From Eudorina sp. 2006-703-Eu-15 (taxonomy: Eukaryota; Chlorophyta; Chlorophyceae; Chlamydomonadales; Volvocaceae), in the NCBI GenBank assembly GCA_003117195.1, contig BDSI01000140.1, positions 167,467-231,466 of the forward strand: a DNA stretch of 64,000 nucleotides. Reading direction: 5' to 3'. A program made the position numbers and the translations under genes. The first letter of the stretch is position 1. Every line of letters starts with the position of its first letter. Shown here piece after piece: positions 1 to 11,391 of the stretch. The notes under the pieces are model-generated. The model searched no databases and was not told the origin of the DNA. It worked only from the letters and a program-made list of their open reading frames with translations.

Positions 1-139
1 TCATTTTAGGCGAGGTGCGAGCAGATGCTGATCTTTGCAGCGCTGTCTGTAACCTGTTGCAAAGTACAGTTCACTTGGGGGCACCAGGCCTCACTGAAGA
101 GGTGCGATCCAGATGCCTGGTTTTTGTTCTGGAAGATTA
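1..139 (+). CDS. C-terminal fragment of an unknown plus-strand gene (partial)
   Basis: An open frame enters from the left edge and ends at TAG 137-139. It encodes a protein-like tail containing LGEVRADADLCSAVCNLL and a charged end, TEEVRSRCLVFVLED. A possible splice acceptor (TCATTTTAG, then GCGAGG) lies at positions 1-9, so this may be the last exon of a gene left of the window. Base composition is moderate, unlike the low-complexity ORFs further right, which argues for real coding. I do not recognise the family. No TGTAA polyadenylation signal is seen just downstream. Confidence is limited because only about 45 residues are visible. Confidence 0.35.
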
Positions 140-1649
140 GAATATACAAGGCGCAAGCCCTTCGTTTGCATTTCGGGGTTATCACCGGGTTACGAATACT
201 CCCAGCGCAGCGGTATTCGAAATGGCCCAAGAACGACAGTTTCCGTTATTGATAGTAAATGTCAATCGGTGCTGGTGGACATTCTTGGGGCAGTAACTCG
301 TTTCGGCGGCGCCGCAGTCCGCACGACCCCTGCCGGGCCCAGATATGTATACACGCACACTCATCAATTAGAACTAATCAAACAGCACTGCTGCAGTAAT
401 TCAGCCTTCGTGGCCTTGCGCACGGTCCAACGTCGGCTGTAGGCGGGTCGAAGGGTGCAGGAGGATCAGAGTCTGGTCTCTCAACGGTTACTTCTTTTCT
501 GACTGCACACTGAGCTGCAATAAGTCATGAAGAGATTCTAAAAACAGCAGGCACTCAGAATGGCCATTGTCCGGTACTGTTTTGACCTATGTTTGACGAG
601 CGAGGATGTTGCGACCCCAACGCATGCCAGCATTCTATGAAATCGCTTGAAATATGCGATTTATTGCGTACTTTAAAATAGCCATCGATTAAAAAAGTCC
701 TCGCTAGGTTAAGTATTGTCGCGTTGCGACACGGCCGAAAAGAACAAGGAAACGTAGCCGCATGAGTGATATGAAAAATAATTGCAACTTATAATTGCAA
801 GATGCTCTTGGGCCGCCCATTGCAGTTCCTGCAGGACAAACCCGTTTTCCTGAGTAAGAGTTTGCGCCTGCCCCAGATGCGGCTGAGATGTAGCTATACA
901 ATTATGCAGGTTGATAAATCCTCTGGCTGCAGAGACCAAACACACAAGATGTGTGCTGCAGGACATCGCGCAAAACAACGGAGTTGGTTGGTCCGAACAT
1001 GAAGCAGTACAAAGACACAGCGACCATACCTTGAGCTTGATTCCTGCGGGCGTAGGTTGTATCAGTGGCACAATCAATGATCAGTTGGGTATCCACGTTG
1101 CCCCAACCAAAGATCTTGCGTTTTAATACACATGGGGTCACGTGCTTAATTGGGAATTATTTCAAGGGGTATTCTGCAATACTACCTCATACAGATATAA
1201 AAGAAAGATTGTTGATGCTCATCTTGCGGGCGATAGTCCTATCAACATTTGTCTGTAGAAGGGCCGCAGCGGGCATTTGAATGAATGCTTAATCTTATAC
1301 GAGGAGTCCATTAAGCTAGTGCGCTTTTTCCAGCGTACATTCTGCGGACAGCGCGGGGTGCGGATGGAGGATGCCACTCACCCTGGACGCTCAGCTGAAC
1401 AACTGGACACTCTAACAGTGCTGAAATATCAGTCCGAAGGCCGAAGCGGGCTGGCTGTCCCTCGATGTCGTTGTCCTCCTTCATGGTGCGCCCTAGCAGG
1501 ACTCGACGGGCACATGGTGGCCTCGAGGCAGATGAACATATTGTAATAGAGTCGGCCCCGCAATGAGTACCACGGTTTTTCCTGACATATAGGTATGCTA
1601 GTACTCCGCGATGTCGCATCTTCAAACCAGCACAGTATCACCCGCACAC
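140..1649. other. Intergenic or intronic stretch with no secure gene
   Basis: Moderate-GC sequence with only short ORFs. On the minus strand around 790-870, after a CAG acceptor, there is a coding-looking piece (QAQTLTQENGFVLQELQW) that could be a downstream exon of the minus-strand ORF ending at 1650. I could not join it with confidence. Confidence 0.3.
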
Positions 1650-2916
1650 CATGCAGTTTCTCCGTAATGTCGAACGAGGCGCCGCCCAAACGCACGCTTT
1701 CTTGACCAAACTCGCTACGTTTTTCACTCCTTTTCGTCCTGCCTTCCCCGCGATCTGGTCCCTGAAGGCGTAGGTCAAGCACTTCCTCGTCGCTGGAGGA
1801 CGCCGGCAGCGCCTCTTGCAGCCTCCCCAGCGCCTGTGCCTCTGCCTCCGCAGCCCGCTCCTGCTCCTCGCTACTCGAAGCGCATTCACTGCTCAGCTCT
1901 CTCGGACCCGCCGCCGCCGCCGCTGCCGCCGCCGCTGCCGCTGCCGCTGCTGTGGGCGCCAGTTGGTCGCGCGCCAGCGGGGGCGGCAGCACGGCGGGAC
2001 TCGAGGCCAGCGAAGACGCCACGACTTCTGCGCACCGCCGCCTCGCCCGGGCTCGACTGCTGCTCGCGTCCGGCAGCGGCACTCCCCGCCGCTGCCTGGC
2101 GGGGATCCAGATGCTCTCGCGCCGTACCATCACCTCCCTCGGAACGGCCTCCGTCAGCGGCGACACCGCCACAACCGCCGTCACGACCACCACCACCACC
2201 ACCACCACCACCAACTCGGTTGCGACGGGCACCTCGGGCGCCCACGGCTGCCCCCGCATGGGCCCCTCCACCTCCACCTCCACCTTCGCTTCCAACGAAG
2301 CGCTAGATCGCGTGCTGCCGCTGCCGCTGCAGCTTCCTCTACCGGAGCCTTTTGGCAGCCCACCGGCGGCCGCGCCGCACGGCCTCCGGACGCGGCCGGA
2401 CAGCGGCGTTGGCAGCGGCGCCGCCGCTGCCGCCACCAGCGACGGCGTAGCCCAGACGCGTGGGAGTGACGCGCTGGTGATGTGGTGGTCGTCACAGCTG
2501 CCGATGATGGGTCCAACGTCCTCCCACCGCAGCGGCGCTGCGGCGATGGAGGGCGTCCTGGGGCTGGCAACGGGGTCGGTAGGGGGTGCGGAGATGAGGA
2601 CGAGGATGTCTGCCGCAACAGGAGCCGCTGTCGCGGCTTCGGCTGCAGCGGCCGCAGCTGCGGCCGCAGCAGCCGCGGGGCATAAGGCGGTCCGCACTCG
2701 CAACAGCAACAGCAATAGCAGTAGCAGCAGCAGTAGAAACAGTACCGCCATCGCGCCCCATGGGTCGGCAGGCAGGTTGGTGACGTCACCCGCTACCGAG
2801 GCGGCGGGCTCACGGGCTCCGGCCGCTCCGTCCGGGGCCGCGGCTGCATCAGACGCGGCGGTGGGGGCGGGGGCCGTGCCCACGGCGTCGATGCAGCGCA
2901 TTCGACCCCCGGCCAT
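1650..2916 (-). CDS. Candidate minus-strand Ala-rich protein, first visible exon(s); conflicts with the plus-strand ORF
   Basis: On the minus strand a frame is open from an ATG at 2916 through 1650. Its last third is convincingly protein-like and not simply repetitive: an acidic coil-like stretch (SSSEEQERAAEAEAQALGRL) followed by PASSSDEEVLDLRLQGPDRG and SVRLGGASFDITEKLHG. It can end at a donor GTGTGC (1649-1644), though the frame stays open to 1429. The N-terminal part (2916-1950) is poly-Ala, poly-Leu and poly-Val made by CAG, GCC and GTG repeats and cannot be trusted. It overlaps the long plus-strand ORF head to head; at most one frame is used in each segment. The family is not recognised. 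Confidence 0.35.
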
Positions 2917-5233
2917 AATTGTTCATTCGACATTCGACGCGGCGGCGGTGCGGCCCCTCAAGTTGAACCCAGTGTTTGAGCCAGGGGAGGAGGAGGAAGC
3001 CGCAGCGGCAGCGTCCGCCTCGGCGGCCATCCCGGCTGCTGCTGCGGCAGCGGCGGCGGTGGCGGCGGCGGCGGCGGCGGCGGGGCCAGCTTCGCGGTCG
3101 GCGATGGCCTCCACGGGGCAGACGCCGGCGGAGGAGTCGCGCACGTTGCGGGCGCTTTTGCCGGCGGGCTATGACCCAGATGGACCCCCGCTGGCGGCCG
3201 ACAGCCGGCCGTCAACGATCTCTTCAGTTCTGGCTGCTGACCAGTTGCGGCCCAGCCACCCCAACCGACTTCCCGCCGCGTATTCCAACCATCCAAACCA
3301 CCCCAACCACCAGCAGTGGATGGCACGGTGCCCAGCCGTTGCCTGCCTGGACCCCTACGCCGTCCTGTCGCCCAACTCCTCCGCGACGCCGTCAACGCAG
3401 TACCTGTACGGCACGAGTACGGCCGGCACAGCGGACTTGGACGCGGGGGCGGGGGATAGGACCAGCGTCGGTTCGCCTGCTACCACCACTGCTACTTCTA
3501 CTGCTGCTAATGCTACTGCTGCTGCTACTGCTGCTGCGGCGGCGGCGGCTGCGGCGGCTGCTGCGGCGGCGGGCGCTGTTGAAGACCGAAGGCTGCATGT
3601 CGCCGCAACCTCACCACTGCTACAACCGTACGACAGAAAGCTCCGCTCGGAAACGGAAATCGAACCTTATGTGGAACCGTCTCCGCCGCCGCCCCACCAA
3701 CGGCCGCCGCAACCACCGCACCCTGATCCCCACCTCCACCTCCACCCCCATCTCTACCCCCAGCGGAAGCCCTCTCCCAGCTCGCCACTAGACCTCCCCG
3801 CCGCCAGCCCCACCCACCACCGACAGTCCTCCCCCGCCGCGCTGCCCAGCCTCACCACACTCCCGCCGGCGGGTGCCAACGCCTCGGGGCTGTGCCGCCG
3901 TGGCGGCAGCGGCGGCGGCGCCGATGCAGTCACCTGTGCAAGCGGCGGCGGCGGCGGCGGTGGCGGCGCTACTGCCGCCCGCAAGCGGCATTCCGCGCGC
4001 AGCGCATCGCAACTGGAGAAGCTGGCGGGTCTCGGCGCCGGCTGTAGCACTAGCGGCGGCGGCGGCGGCGGCAGCAGCAGCAGGCTTCGGCGCGCCGCCA
4101 CTAGTTCATTGGAAACGGGGTGCGGCAGCAGCCCACGGGACAGCCCATCTCAGGCGCGCGGGGGGCTGCCGCAGGAGCTGCTGCTTCGGGTCGACAGCAC
4201 TGGTTCCCGGGCGAGGGGCTGTGGCTCTCCGCCGGGTTGGAGGACGCCCCCCTCCCCCTCCCCGTCCGCCTCGCTGGTGTCCTCCTGCAGCTCACTGGCC
4301 TCCCCGGGAGGTGCACCCAACGGCGGGTACGGCTACGGCTACGGCTACGGCTACGGCTACAGCCACAGCGATCACAGCAGCAAGCTGCGGCTCCTTGCCA
4401 CTAAAGCCGCCGGGAAGGCGGCGGCCGTCGCCGCCGCCGCCGCCGCCGCGGCGGCGGCCGCGGCCGCGGCCGGCGCCGGGGCCGCCGAAGCGAAGCCCGT
4501 GGTACCACCCCAGCCTCCTCCGTCTTGGGGCCACCAGGGCAGCGCCACGGCGGCAGCCGCTGCCAGCTCCGCCGCCGACACCAGCACCACCAACCACCCA
4601 CTTCCCCACTCTCAGCCCCAGCTTCGCAACGCCACCGCGCCCGCCGCAACCGGTGGCCAACAAGCCACCGGTGCGCCCTCGCCGTCGGTTTCGGAGCAGC
4701 GGCAGCGCGCCGCGCCAGCGGAGGGGTCATCCAAGGGCAGCCAGGCAGGCGGCGGCGGCGGCGGCGCCGCCGCCGCCGCCGCCGCCGCCGGCAGCGCCGC
4801 CGGCAGCTTGGGGCGTCAGCGCACCTACGCTGAGTCTCAAGCTCTGCGCCTCATTTCCTGTACTCTGCGGGCCTCCGACGTGAAGCGCTCCCCCGGCTCC
4901 AGGGGGGGTAAGGTCCTGACGCCGGAGGAGCTCGGGCGGCGGCTGCTGGCGGAGGCCGGCGGCGGCGCCACGCGGCTGCTGCTGACCCGCGCCGCCGGAG
5001 GTACGGCAGACCTGCCGCCGCCGGCGAGTCGGTTGCCTCGTGGCGCCTTCCCGCCCATTGCGGAGGACGAGGCCAGCATGCCGGACGGTCCCAGCAGCGG
5101 TGGCGGTGGCGGGGACGGCGGCGGCGGCGGCGGCGGGGACGGTTCGGGTGTTTCCGGCGGCGGCAGCGGCGGTGGAGGATGTGGGCGGGCGGCGGAGCGG
5201 CGAGTTCCTGCCTGTGGCTGTGTGGTCATGTAA
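2111..5233 (+). CDS. Large Ala/Gly/Ser-rich protein with C-terminal CaaX box
   Basis: One frame is open from 1766 (just after a TGA at 1763) to TAA 5231-5233. The first ATG in frame is 2111, giving 1,040 residues, but the true start may be in an upstream exon spliced at TCTTGCAG (ends 1821). The protein is volvocine in style: poly-Ala and poly-Gly tracts, poly-Thr near 2190, and Gly-Tyr repeats at 4324-4360, separated by more ordinary segments such as CLDPYAVLSPNSS, ARKRHSARSASQLEKLAGLG and QRTYAESQALRLISCTLRA, then LTPEELGRRLLAEAGG. The last residues are ACGCVVM. CVVM fits a CaaX farnesylation signal, with a second Cys two residues upstream that could be palmitoylated, suggesting membrane anchoring. 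No catalytic domain is recognised. GC-rich repeats can create long false frames, so this is moderate confidence. Confidence 0.5.
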   Translation: MLSRRTITSLGTASVSGDTATTAVTTTTTTTTTTNSVATGTSGAHGCPRMGPSTSTSTFASNEALDRVLPLPLQLPLPEPFGSPPAAAPHGLRTRPDSGVGSGAAAAATSDGVAQTRGSDALVMWWSSQLPMMGPTSSHRSGAAAMEGVLGLATGSVGGAEMRTRMSAATGAAVAASAAAAAAAAAAAAGHKAVRTRNSNSNSSSSSSRNSTAIAPHGSAGRLVTSPATEAAGSRAPAAPSGAAAASDAAVGAGAVPTASMQRIRPPAIIVHSTFDAAAVRPLKLNPVFEPGEEEEAAAAASASAAIPAAAAAAAAVAAAAAAAGPASRSAMASTGQTPAEESRTLRALLPAGYDPDGPPLAADSRPSTISSVLAADQLRPSHPNRLPAAYSNHPNHPNHQQWMARCPAVACLDPYAVLSPNSSATPSTQYLYGTSTAGTADLDAGAGDRTSVGSPATTTATSTAANATAAATAAAAAAAAAAAAAAGAVEDRRLHVAATSPLLQPYDRKLRSETEIEPYVEPSPPPPHQRPPQPPHPDPHLHLHPHLYPQRKPSPSSPLDLPAASPTHHRQSSPAALPSLTTLPPAGANASGLCRRGGSGGGADAVTCASGGGGGGGGATAARKRHSARSASQLEKLAGLGAGCSTSGGGGGGSSSRLRRAATSSLETGCGSSPRDSPSQARGGLPQELLLRVDSTGSRARGCGSPPGWRTPPSPSPSASLVSSCSSLASPGGAPNGGYGYGYGYGYGYSHSDHSSKLRLLATKAAGKAAAVAAAAAAAAAAAAAAGAGAAEAKPVVPPQPPPSWGHQGSATAAAAASSAADTSTTNHPLPHSQPQLRNATAPAATGGQQATGAPSPSVSEQRQRAAPAEGSSKGSQAGGGGGGAAAAAAAAGSAAGSLGRQRTYAESQALRLISCTLRASDVKRSPGSRGGKVLTPEELGRRLLAEAGGGATRLLLTRAAGGTADLPPPASRLPRGAFPPIAEDEASMPDGPSSGGGGGDGGGGGGGDGSGVSGGGSGGGGCGRAAERRVPACGCVVM

Positions 5234-5304
5234 CTGCTGGCCGGGGAGACTCGCCGGGGAGACTGGCCGGGGAGAGGAGGGAAGCGGGTGGTAGCGGGGA
5301 GCGG

Positions 5305-5331
5305 AGGGTAGGGTAGGGTAGGGTAGCGGAG
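5305..5331. repeat. Short (GGGTA)n tract
   Basis: About four to five GGGTA units just after the stop of the upstream ORF. It is too short, and the wrong unit, for the volvocine telomere (TTTTAGGG). Confidence 0.5.
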
Positions 5332-5886
5332 GGAAGGAGGCGAGGAGGAGATGTTTCGGGGCTGGTGCTGCAGCAGGGCGTCGCTGCGGGGAGGATGGCA
5401 GGTGGGCTGCGGGATCGCTCCGCCGTACAGCTCCCTCCTAACTTGGCGCCATTGCGCAACTGCGTGTGTTGGTGTGTGTACGGGAGGGGTGGAAGGGGAA
5501 AGGGGGCGGGGGGGGAAGGCAGTCCATGGTCGGGGGGTTGAGGTGCGGAGCCAATGCCGTGACGTGGCAGGACTCCCCGGCGTGCGACGGTGCACGCGTG
5601 TCCGTACACCGCGAGACTAAATGCCGTACTCATCCACACGCGCCGGTTGTCATCCGCCGGTTGTCACATGACCCCTCCCGGGCTGTTCGAAGTTGTGGAG
5701 TGCCCTGGACGGATGCGGGGGCTCCAGACGGTCTCTACTTGGGGCCGCCCCTCGCCTACCTCCTTGGACGTGCGATGGATTGGCATCCCGTTGCGCGTCG
5801 TGGGGGCCCTTTGACTGCCTCTCTCGCATTGAGGACAAAACCCCGGTTGTGTTTGCGGGCGGGGGTGGAGGCGACCTCCGGAGGTT

Positions 5887-6079
5887 TCCGTGGCGGTGGC
5901 GGTGGCGGTGGCGGTGGCGGTGGCGGTGGCGGTGGCGGTGGCGGTGGCGGTGGCGGTGGCGGTGGCGGTGGCGGTGGCGGTGGCGGTGGCGGTGGCGGTG
6001 GCGGTGGCGGTGGCGGTGGCGGTGGCGGTGGCGGTGGCGGTGGCGGCGGCGGTGGCAGTGGCGGTGGCGGTGGCGGTTA
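5887..6079. repeat. Perfect (GGTGGC)n hexanucleotide satellite
   Basis: About 30 consecutive GGTGGC units, with GGCGGCGGTGGCAGT interruptions near 6045-6062. It makes long Gly, Trp-Arg or Val-Ala reading frames on the plus strand and their mirror on the minus strand. These are repeat artefacts, not genes. Confidence 0.9.
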
Positions 6080-7421
6080 GGGGGGGTGGTTGGATGGATG
6101 GGCCCACGGCATGGGAGGTGAAACAGGAGAAGGTAGGCATGGTGAGCTGGGGCGAGGTCAGGGTAGATGAGAAGGACGCAAGGCGAGGTAGCAAACCAAA
6201 CTAACCAAACTAACCAAACGAACAAACAAACCATCTCCAACCCAACCGCCCTGCCCAACCGCCGCCAGGGGGTCCTGCTCGGCCGGTCAACGCCGGTTGA
6301 CGCCGGCGCAGGGTCGGGGATCGGGGACGGGAGGGGCGGGGCGGCGCTGCGATCCAACCGAATGGGTGGCCGGCCTGTCCGCCTGTGTTGTGGGCGGGAC
6401 GAGGGTGTGGGGCTCTCGGCGGGGTGGCGGTTCAGTTGCGGGCAGGGCGCTGGAGGTGACGACGTGGAGAGTTAACGCCAAGTTGAGGTCGGGGGCTTCG
6501 GAGGTGGGCGACTCGGAAGGGGTCTGTGGGCAGAAGAATAGTACAGGGCGTGAGGTCGTGTTGGTGGTTATTGTTGTTGTTGTTGCCGTTGTTTGTCGTC
6601 TGTTGGAGGGAGGGCTCCCCGGGAGGGGATGCGTGATGCCGACCTGGTAGGAGGCGAGAGGGGCCCGGACGCGCCTCAGCTGCTCGGTCGACTGAGAGGG
6701 CCGGCGCTCCTCAGTGAGGCGGCGCTCGGACGCTCCCGAGGTGCAGGCTGGGCCAGAGGTTTGGAAGGTGTCTTCGCCTCACTGTGTCTGGGGCCCCGGG
6801 GCCACCCATCGTAATATGATTATGATAATAATAATGAAATGCGCAGTACCATGCTATTTTAAAAGCACGGCTTTCGGAACGGTTCACTCAGTCAGCATCC
6901 GGAGGACCCCCGGGGGTGATGGGGTGATGGGGTGGAGGGGTGATGGGGTGGAGGCAAGGAGGAGGTGGGGGTTATGCGACCGGGTGCCGGCCATGAAGAC
7001 TGACACACACGCGCGTGCGGACAGCTGACATGTGTCGCGGCGTGTGGCGGGCGTCTTGACCCATGGGTCCGTCCGCACCTTAGTTAGACAGGTCTCCGCG
7101 CGTGCCGTACTCGTTTCCACCGGTGGCCGCGCAGCGCTCGGGCAGGGGCCGTTTTTACTTTCGAATCGGGGGCAGCTAGGGTCGGTCGATTAGGCTAGGC
7201 AGCAAGTACGACAGAAGACGAATAAGTGGCCGTACATGGCGTCCTTCCTTGATGACGGGCCCGCGGAGAGACATATCATTGGGTGACCCGCGGGTCGGTG
7301 GGGGCCTAATTGGGATCCGAAGACGTGGGTGGGTGCCGCGAGCCCTGCGCCGCCGGCGAGCTGTGCATGTCTCTGCACTCTGGGCGGAAAGGGGGGGGCA
7401 GGGGGAGAAGGGCACATCTCG

Positions 7422-7443
7422 GTGTGTGTGTGTGTGTGTGTGT
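7422..7443. repeat. (GT)n microsatellite
   Basis: An eleven-unit GT run flanked by near-identical copies of GAAGGCACATCTCGG on both sides, so the dinucleotide tract appears to have grown between a short direct repeat. Confidence 0.85.
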
Positions 7444-7844
7444 AGAAGGCACATCTCGGGGAAGAGGGGGGGACACTGAAGGGCGGCCGGGAACGGGCGG
7501 CAACGCACCAGACGCCGACGTTGTCAGGCACGAGATGCCACCGCGGCAGCGTACGGCAGCAGGATTGCTTGGGCTGCGGCGTGCGGTAGAGCAGAGTTGC
7601 TTGGGCGCCGGCGTGTTGACCCTCCCTCTCCCCGGGCACAGCGGGGAGGGGAGGGGGACGTGCCCCCTGCGCTGATGTGGGGGCCCACCACTGACAAGCG
7701 AGCGGCTGGCGCTGGACGCAGCTCCGCGGCTCCGCGGCTCCGCGGCTGACGAGCACTCGGACCGGACGGGATGAGCGCGACGGCCCAATGGTCCGAGGGT
7801 CCTCATTCATTCTTGGGCGGGCGGGGCGCTGGCTGGCTGGCAGG

Positions 7845-7915
7845 GCGGGCGGGCGGGCGGGCGGGCGGGCGGGCGGTGGGTGGGTGGGCGGGCGGGTGGG
7901 TGGGTGGGTGGGTGC
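7845..7915. repeat. (GGGC)n then (GGTG)n tract
   Basis: Eight or so GGGC units pass directly into GGTG units. Confidence 0.8.
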
Positions 7916-7977
7916 GGCTCGTCAGACGCTGGGCGCGGTGTGGCGTTGCGACCTCCCCGTCACTCGACCAGGTGGGA

Positions 7978-8140
7978 CGGGAGGTGGATGGGGAGGTGGT
8001 TGAGAGTTGGATGGGGAGGTGGTTGGGAGGTGGATGGGGAGGTGGATGGGAGGTGGATGGGAAGGTGGTTGGGAGGTGGATGGGGAAGTGGATGGGGAGG
8101 TGGTGGGGAGGTGGATGGGGAGGTGGATGGGAGGACAGGA
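7978..8140. repeat. Minisatellite of GGTGGATGGGGA-type units
   Basis: About 13 imperfect copies of an 11-12 bp unit (GGAGGTGGATGG and variants with GGTTG). There are no spacers, so it is not CRISPR-like. Confidence 0.8.
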
Positions 8141-9270
8141 GGGTGAGGAGGGCACATCAGGACACCGGGGGGCCTGGCCAGTCGCCGCGCCGCAATCCTG
8201 GTGCGCATGACCGCGCATAGGTGTGGTTGTGTGTGTATATGTGTGTATGTGTGTGCTTAGGGAAGAGACCCGCCCGTGTGTGTATGTATGCATGTGCGTA
8301 TTACGTATGTGTGTGTTTGCTTGTGCTGTGCACTGCTATGCTATGATAATGCGTCGCGCCGCTGTCCTCCGCTGCGCGCTGCTGCGTGGGCTCGTCACTG
8401 GTCGCGGGCAACGGCACCGACGCTGGCGAGGGAGGAAGGGGCGCGGTCTCCTCGCCGACCGGCGGAGCACGCGATGGTGTGCGCGAAAGGCAGAACGCGT
8501 GGGGCGGGGCGGGGCCGAGGGGCGGGGGCCTTATGCCGTACCCTCTAGCCGCCTGCGCTGCTGCTGATACCGATATGTATGCCGCCTGACCGACTGGCGA
8601 CGAGAGGGGGGAGGGCGTTGCGGCCGCAGTGGACGTCTAGGACTCGCCACTCGAAACAATAAGGGGCCACCCGTCGGTTGGGCTGGACTGGCCGCGACTA
8701 GTGGCAACACCCCCCCTCCCCCCTGGAGGCTTTTTTCCCCATAGTCCGGATCAAAGCTTGTTCACACCTCATAAGAGTACTGCAAAGCCTGGTGGGCAGG
8801 GCCCCGACAATCAACTGCATCATCGCGCCGTACAGTGTCATGCATGGCGGTTTGGGGTTGAGGCCGCAGTGCCTGACATGCACATGGTATTGTTCAATTG
8901 TTTTTCATCAGCACCACGCGCCATTACCGAACTGCGCCGTACCGTACCGTACTTAGCGACGTTAGGTGGTGCTGGTGGTGGTGGGTGCGGCAGTCTAGGC
9001 GGCAACCTGTGGTTCTGTTGTTGCAGGGGTGTAAGCCCAGTACGGCAAACCCAGTACGACAGGCTCCGGGCACACCCTGTCGGTGCAGGCGTGTGACGAC
9101 AGCCCTCCTTCCCTCCCGGGGTCGTTTTCGCCCTCAGGGCCTTATGAAGGGTTGCAGTTGTGTGTTGTCGCGAAGTCCGAAGGTAAAACGGGGAATGCCT
9201 CACCAGTGGAGGCGACGATGGGCCGTAGTTGACACTCCACAGGGTGTGTCGGCTGTCGCGGGCGCCCATA

Positions 9271-9397
9271 CTGTGTGTGTGTGTGTGTGTGTGTGTTTAG
9301 CAAGAGATAACACCGCGAAGTGTGTGTGACTGTGTTAGCAAGGAGAAAAGCTGCGCCACCCTGGTGTGTGTGTGTGTGTGCGTGTGTGTGTGTCAGA
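9271..9397. repeat. Two (GT)n microsatellites
   Basis: GT runs at 9271-9297 and 9363-9395, both followed by a related AGCAAG/AGAAAA context, suggesting a local duplication of the block. Confidence 0.75.
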
Positions 9398-10112
9398 AAA
9401 CGGAATGTGTGTGTAAACGATAACTGAGCCGCGAGAAGCGAAATCCAGCGGAATAGGCGACACAGGCGACGGAAGGAGGAGACATGGAAGTGTGTGCGCC
9501 GCAGTGAAGCCGGGCCCTGATCCAGGGGGGCCTGGCATTCATACGACAGGGGTACGGCAGCAGGGACGCAGAACATACCGTGAGCGGGGCGATGCCCTTT
9601 TCCTCAATTGGCCTGCTGTCGCCGCGTGATCCGGAAGAATGTACGGAGGTGCATTGTCGTACAATGGTGCGGTTGTCGGAACTGGGCTTATTTTGCGAGG
9701 TGGCTGCTGCTGGCTTCAGGGATTGCATTCTTCCACACCCGGCAGGTTTTGCTCACGCGGCGTTCCTTTGGCTGTCGTGTTTCGGTATGGGAAGTCGGTG
9801 GGTCGTGGGGAAGTGGAGGCTGTGGGGAGCGTTCTCACAGCGCGCGGGTGATGAGGTCGGCGGGCGAGGAACTGCTGGCGGGCTCTGAACGCTCCAGACC
9901 AAGCAGTGCGCGCTCCGGGATGCCACTCTGTTTACCAAAACCACGCGCAGCTCCCGGCCGTTATGCCGTTAAAGCCGTTATTATACCGTTATCTCTTCCG
10001 TTATGTCTTCAGAGCACTGTCCTGGGACGCGCTTCGCAATCAGGCGCCGTGGCGGAAGTTTTTGTACGGCAGTCCGCGTGGCTGCTGTAGTGGCGGACCG
10101 AACGACAGGTTG

Positions 10113-10140
10113 GTTAGGCAGGCAGGCAGGCAGGTAGGCA
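10113..10140. repeat. (CAGG/TAGG)n short tandem repeat
   Basis: About six four-base units, GGCAGGCAGGCAGGTAGGCA. Confidence 0.7.
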
Positions 10141-11040
10141 GCGCTCATAGTTTGATACATCTGCCCAGGTCGATCTGCCTAGGAGCGTATATGGTATCAG
10201 AGTTCAAGGATGACGCCTTCGAACGAGCTTTCGCTGATTGGCGCTGGCGCATGATGAGTGGATGGTATTTTGCACATCTGTGAACGGGAACCCGAAACAC
10301 CGCACAACGCTTCTGTGGCTTCGGATCTGGGTCTTGGTGCCGTACCAAGCACCCCCCCAGCAGGCGCGTGCAGAACTCTGTTGCTGAACCCACATTGTTA
10401 AGGTCCGAACCTGTCCTGTTTCCCTCGATGGACCCGAATGGCCAGTTGAGGACTGACATACCGGTTCCCCACTTGGTGGTTAGGGCGCAAGCAAGAGCGG
10501 CCGACCGCCCGACTGCCCCAGTCAGTGGACATACCGTACAGCCGGCAGCGGAAACGAAACAACCTATGCCGGCTGGCAACCGGCCATCAAGGCTGTTCCA
10601 CCGCCACCACCATAGGGCGGACGGCTTTCTTACTCGCGTTGCTGATGACCATCACGCACCACCTGCACCAAGGTGCTGCTAACAATGTTCACCACAACCG
10701 CTAACCACCACTAACCACCACTCACCACCACCCGACGGAGCTCGACCAGGACCACGGCGGGGAGGGCCTGCCTCCGCCGCCGGAGTGGGCGGGCAGGTCG
10801 CCACCAACCCGGCGGTGGGCGGTCGTGTCACGCGGCCCTATCTCCCGTATGTTTACACCCGTATGGCGGGTTGGCGGCTCGCGGCACCACACCGCACCAG
10901 CACCTGCACCACGTCAAGCCGCGCCGCGCCACGCAACGCAGGTTGTGGTGTTGCCTCCGTTCCGCCGGGTTGGTCGGAACCGGCGTGACTACCAGCTGGC
11001 TACCTGGCGACTGAGCTCCAGGGTCAGAGGGCACTAGAAC

Positions 11041-11129
11041 CCCCCCCGCCCCCGCCCCCGCCCCCGCCCCGCCCCCGCCCCCGCCCCCGCCCCCGCCCCC
11101 GCCCCCGCCCCCGCCCCGCCCCCGCCGCC
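11041..11129. repeat. (CCCCCG)n tract
   Basis: About 15 C5G units with occasional C4G units. It is read as Gly-Arg repeats on the minus strand; low complexity only. Confidence 0.85.
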
Positions 11130-11313
11130 ATCACCTCAACGGACGCACGTCTCCGAGCTCTCCGGCGTACCGGCAAGCTGCACGTGAAATGCGCTACCGT
11201 GCCGGACGGGGAATGTGTCGTACCGTATCGACGACGTACTTCGATACAAGTGAACAGCAGTCCCCCACAGCGTGTTGGCTGGAGGATATGTGCGACTGGA
11301 GGGCGAGTTGCGC

Positions 11314-11391
11314 CCACTCCCACCCCCACCCCCACACCCACACCCACCCCCACTCCCACACCCACGCCCACACCCACACTCGCGGCTGGGC
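11314..11391. repeat. (CCCACA/CCCACC)n tract
   Basis: Imperfect hexamer array. A second, shorter CCCA array follows at 11580-11612. Confidence 0.8.

Noticed and set aside
5305..5331. Interstitial telomere repeat
   Set aside because: Unit is GGGTA, not TTTTAGGG, and only a few copies.
5466..6357. Long Gly, Trp-Arg, Val-Ala and His-Arg ORFs on both strands
   Set aside because: All are translations of the (GGTGGC)n array; no non-repetitive coding part.
7978..8140. Possible CRISPR-like array
   Set aside because: Units are contiguous and degenerate with no unique spacers, and the window is eukaryotic.
10185..10210. TGGTATCAGAG, similar to the initiator-tRNA primer-binding site of Copia LTR retrotransposons
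   Set aside because: The preceding bases do not end in CA, no LTR pair or gag-pol follows, and an 11-base match is expected by chance often enough.
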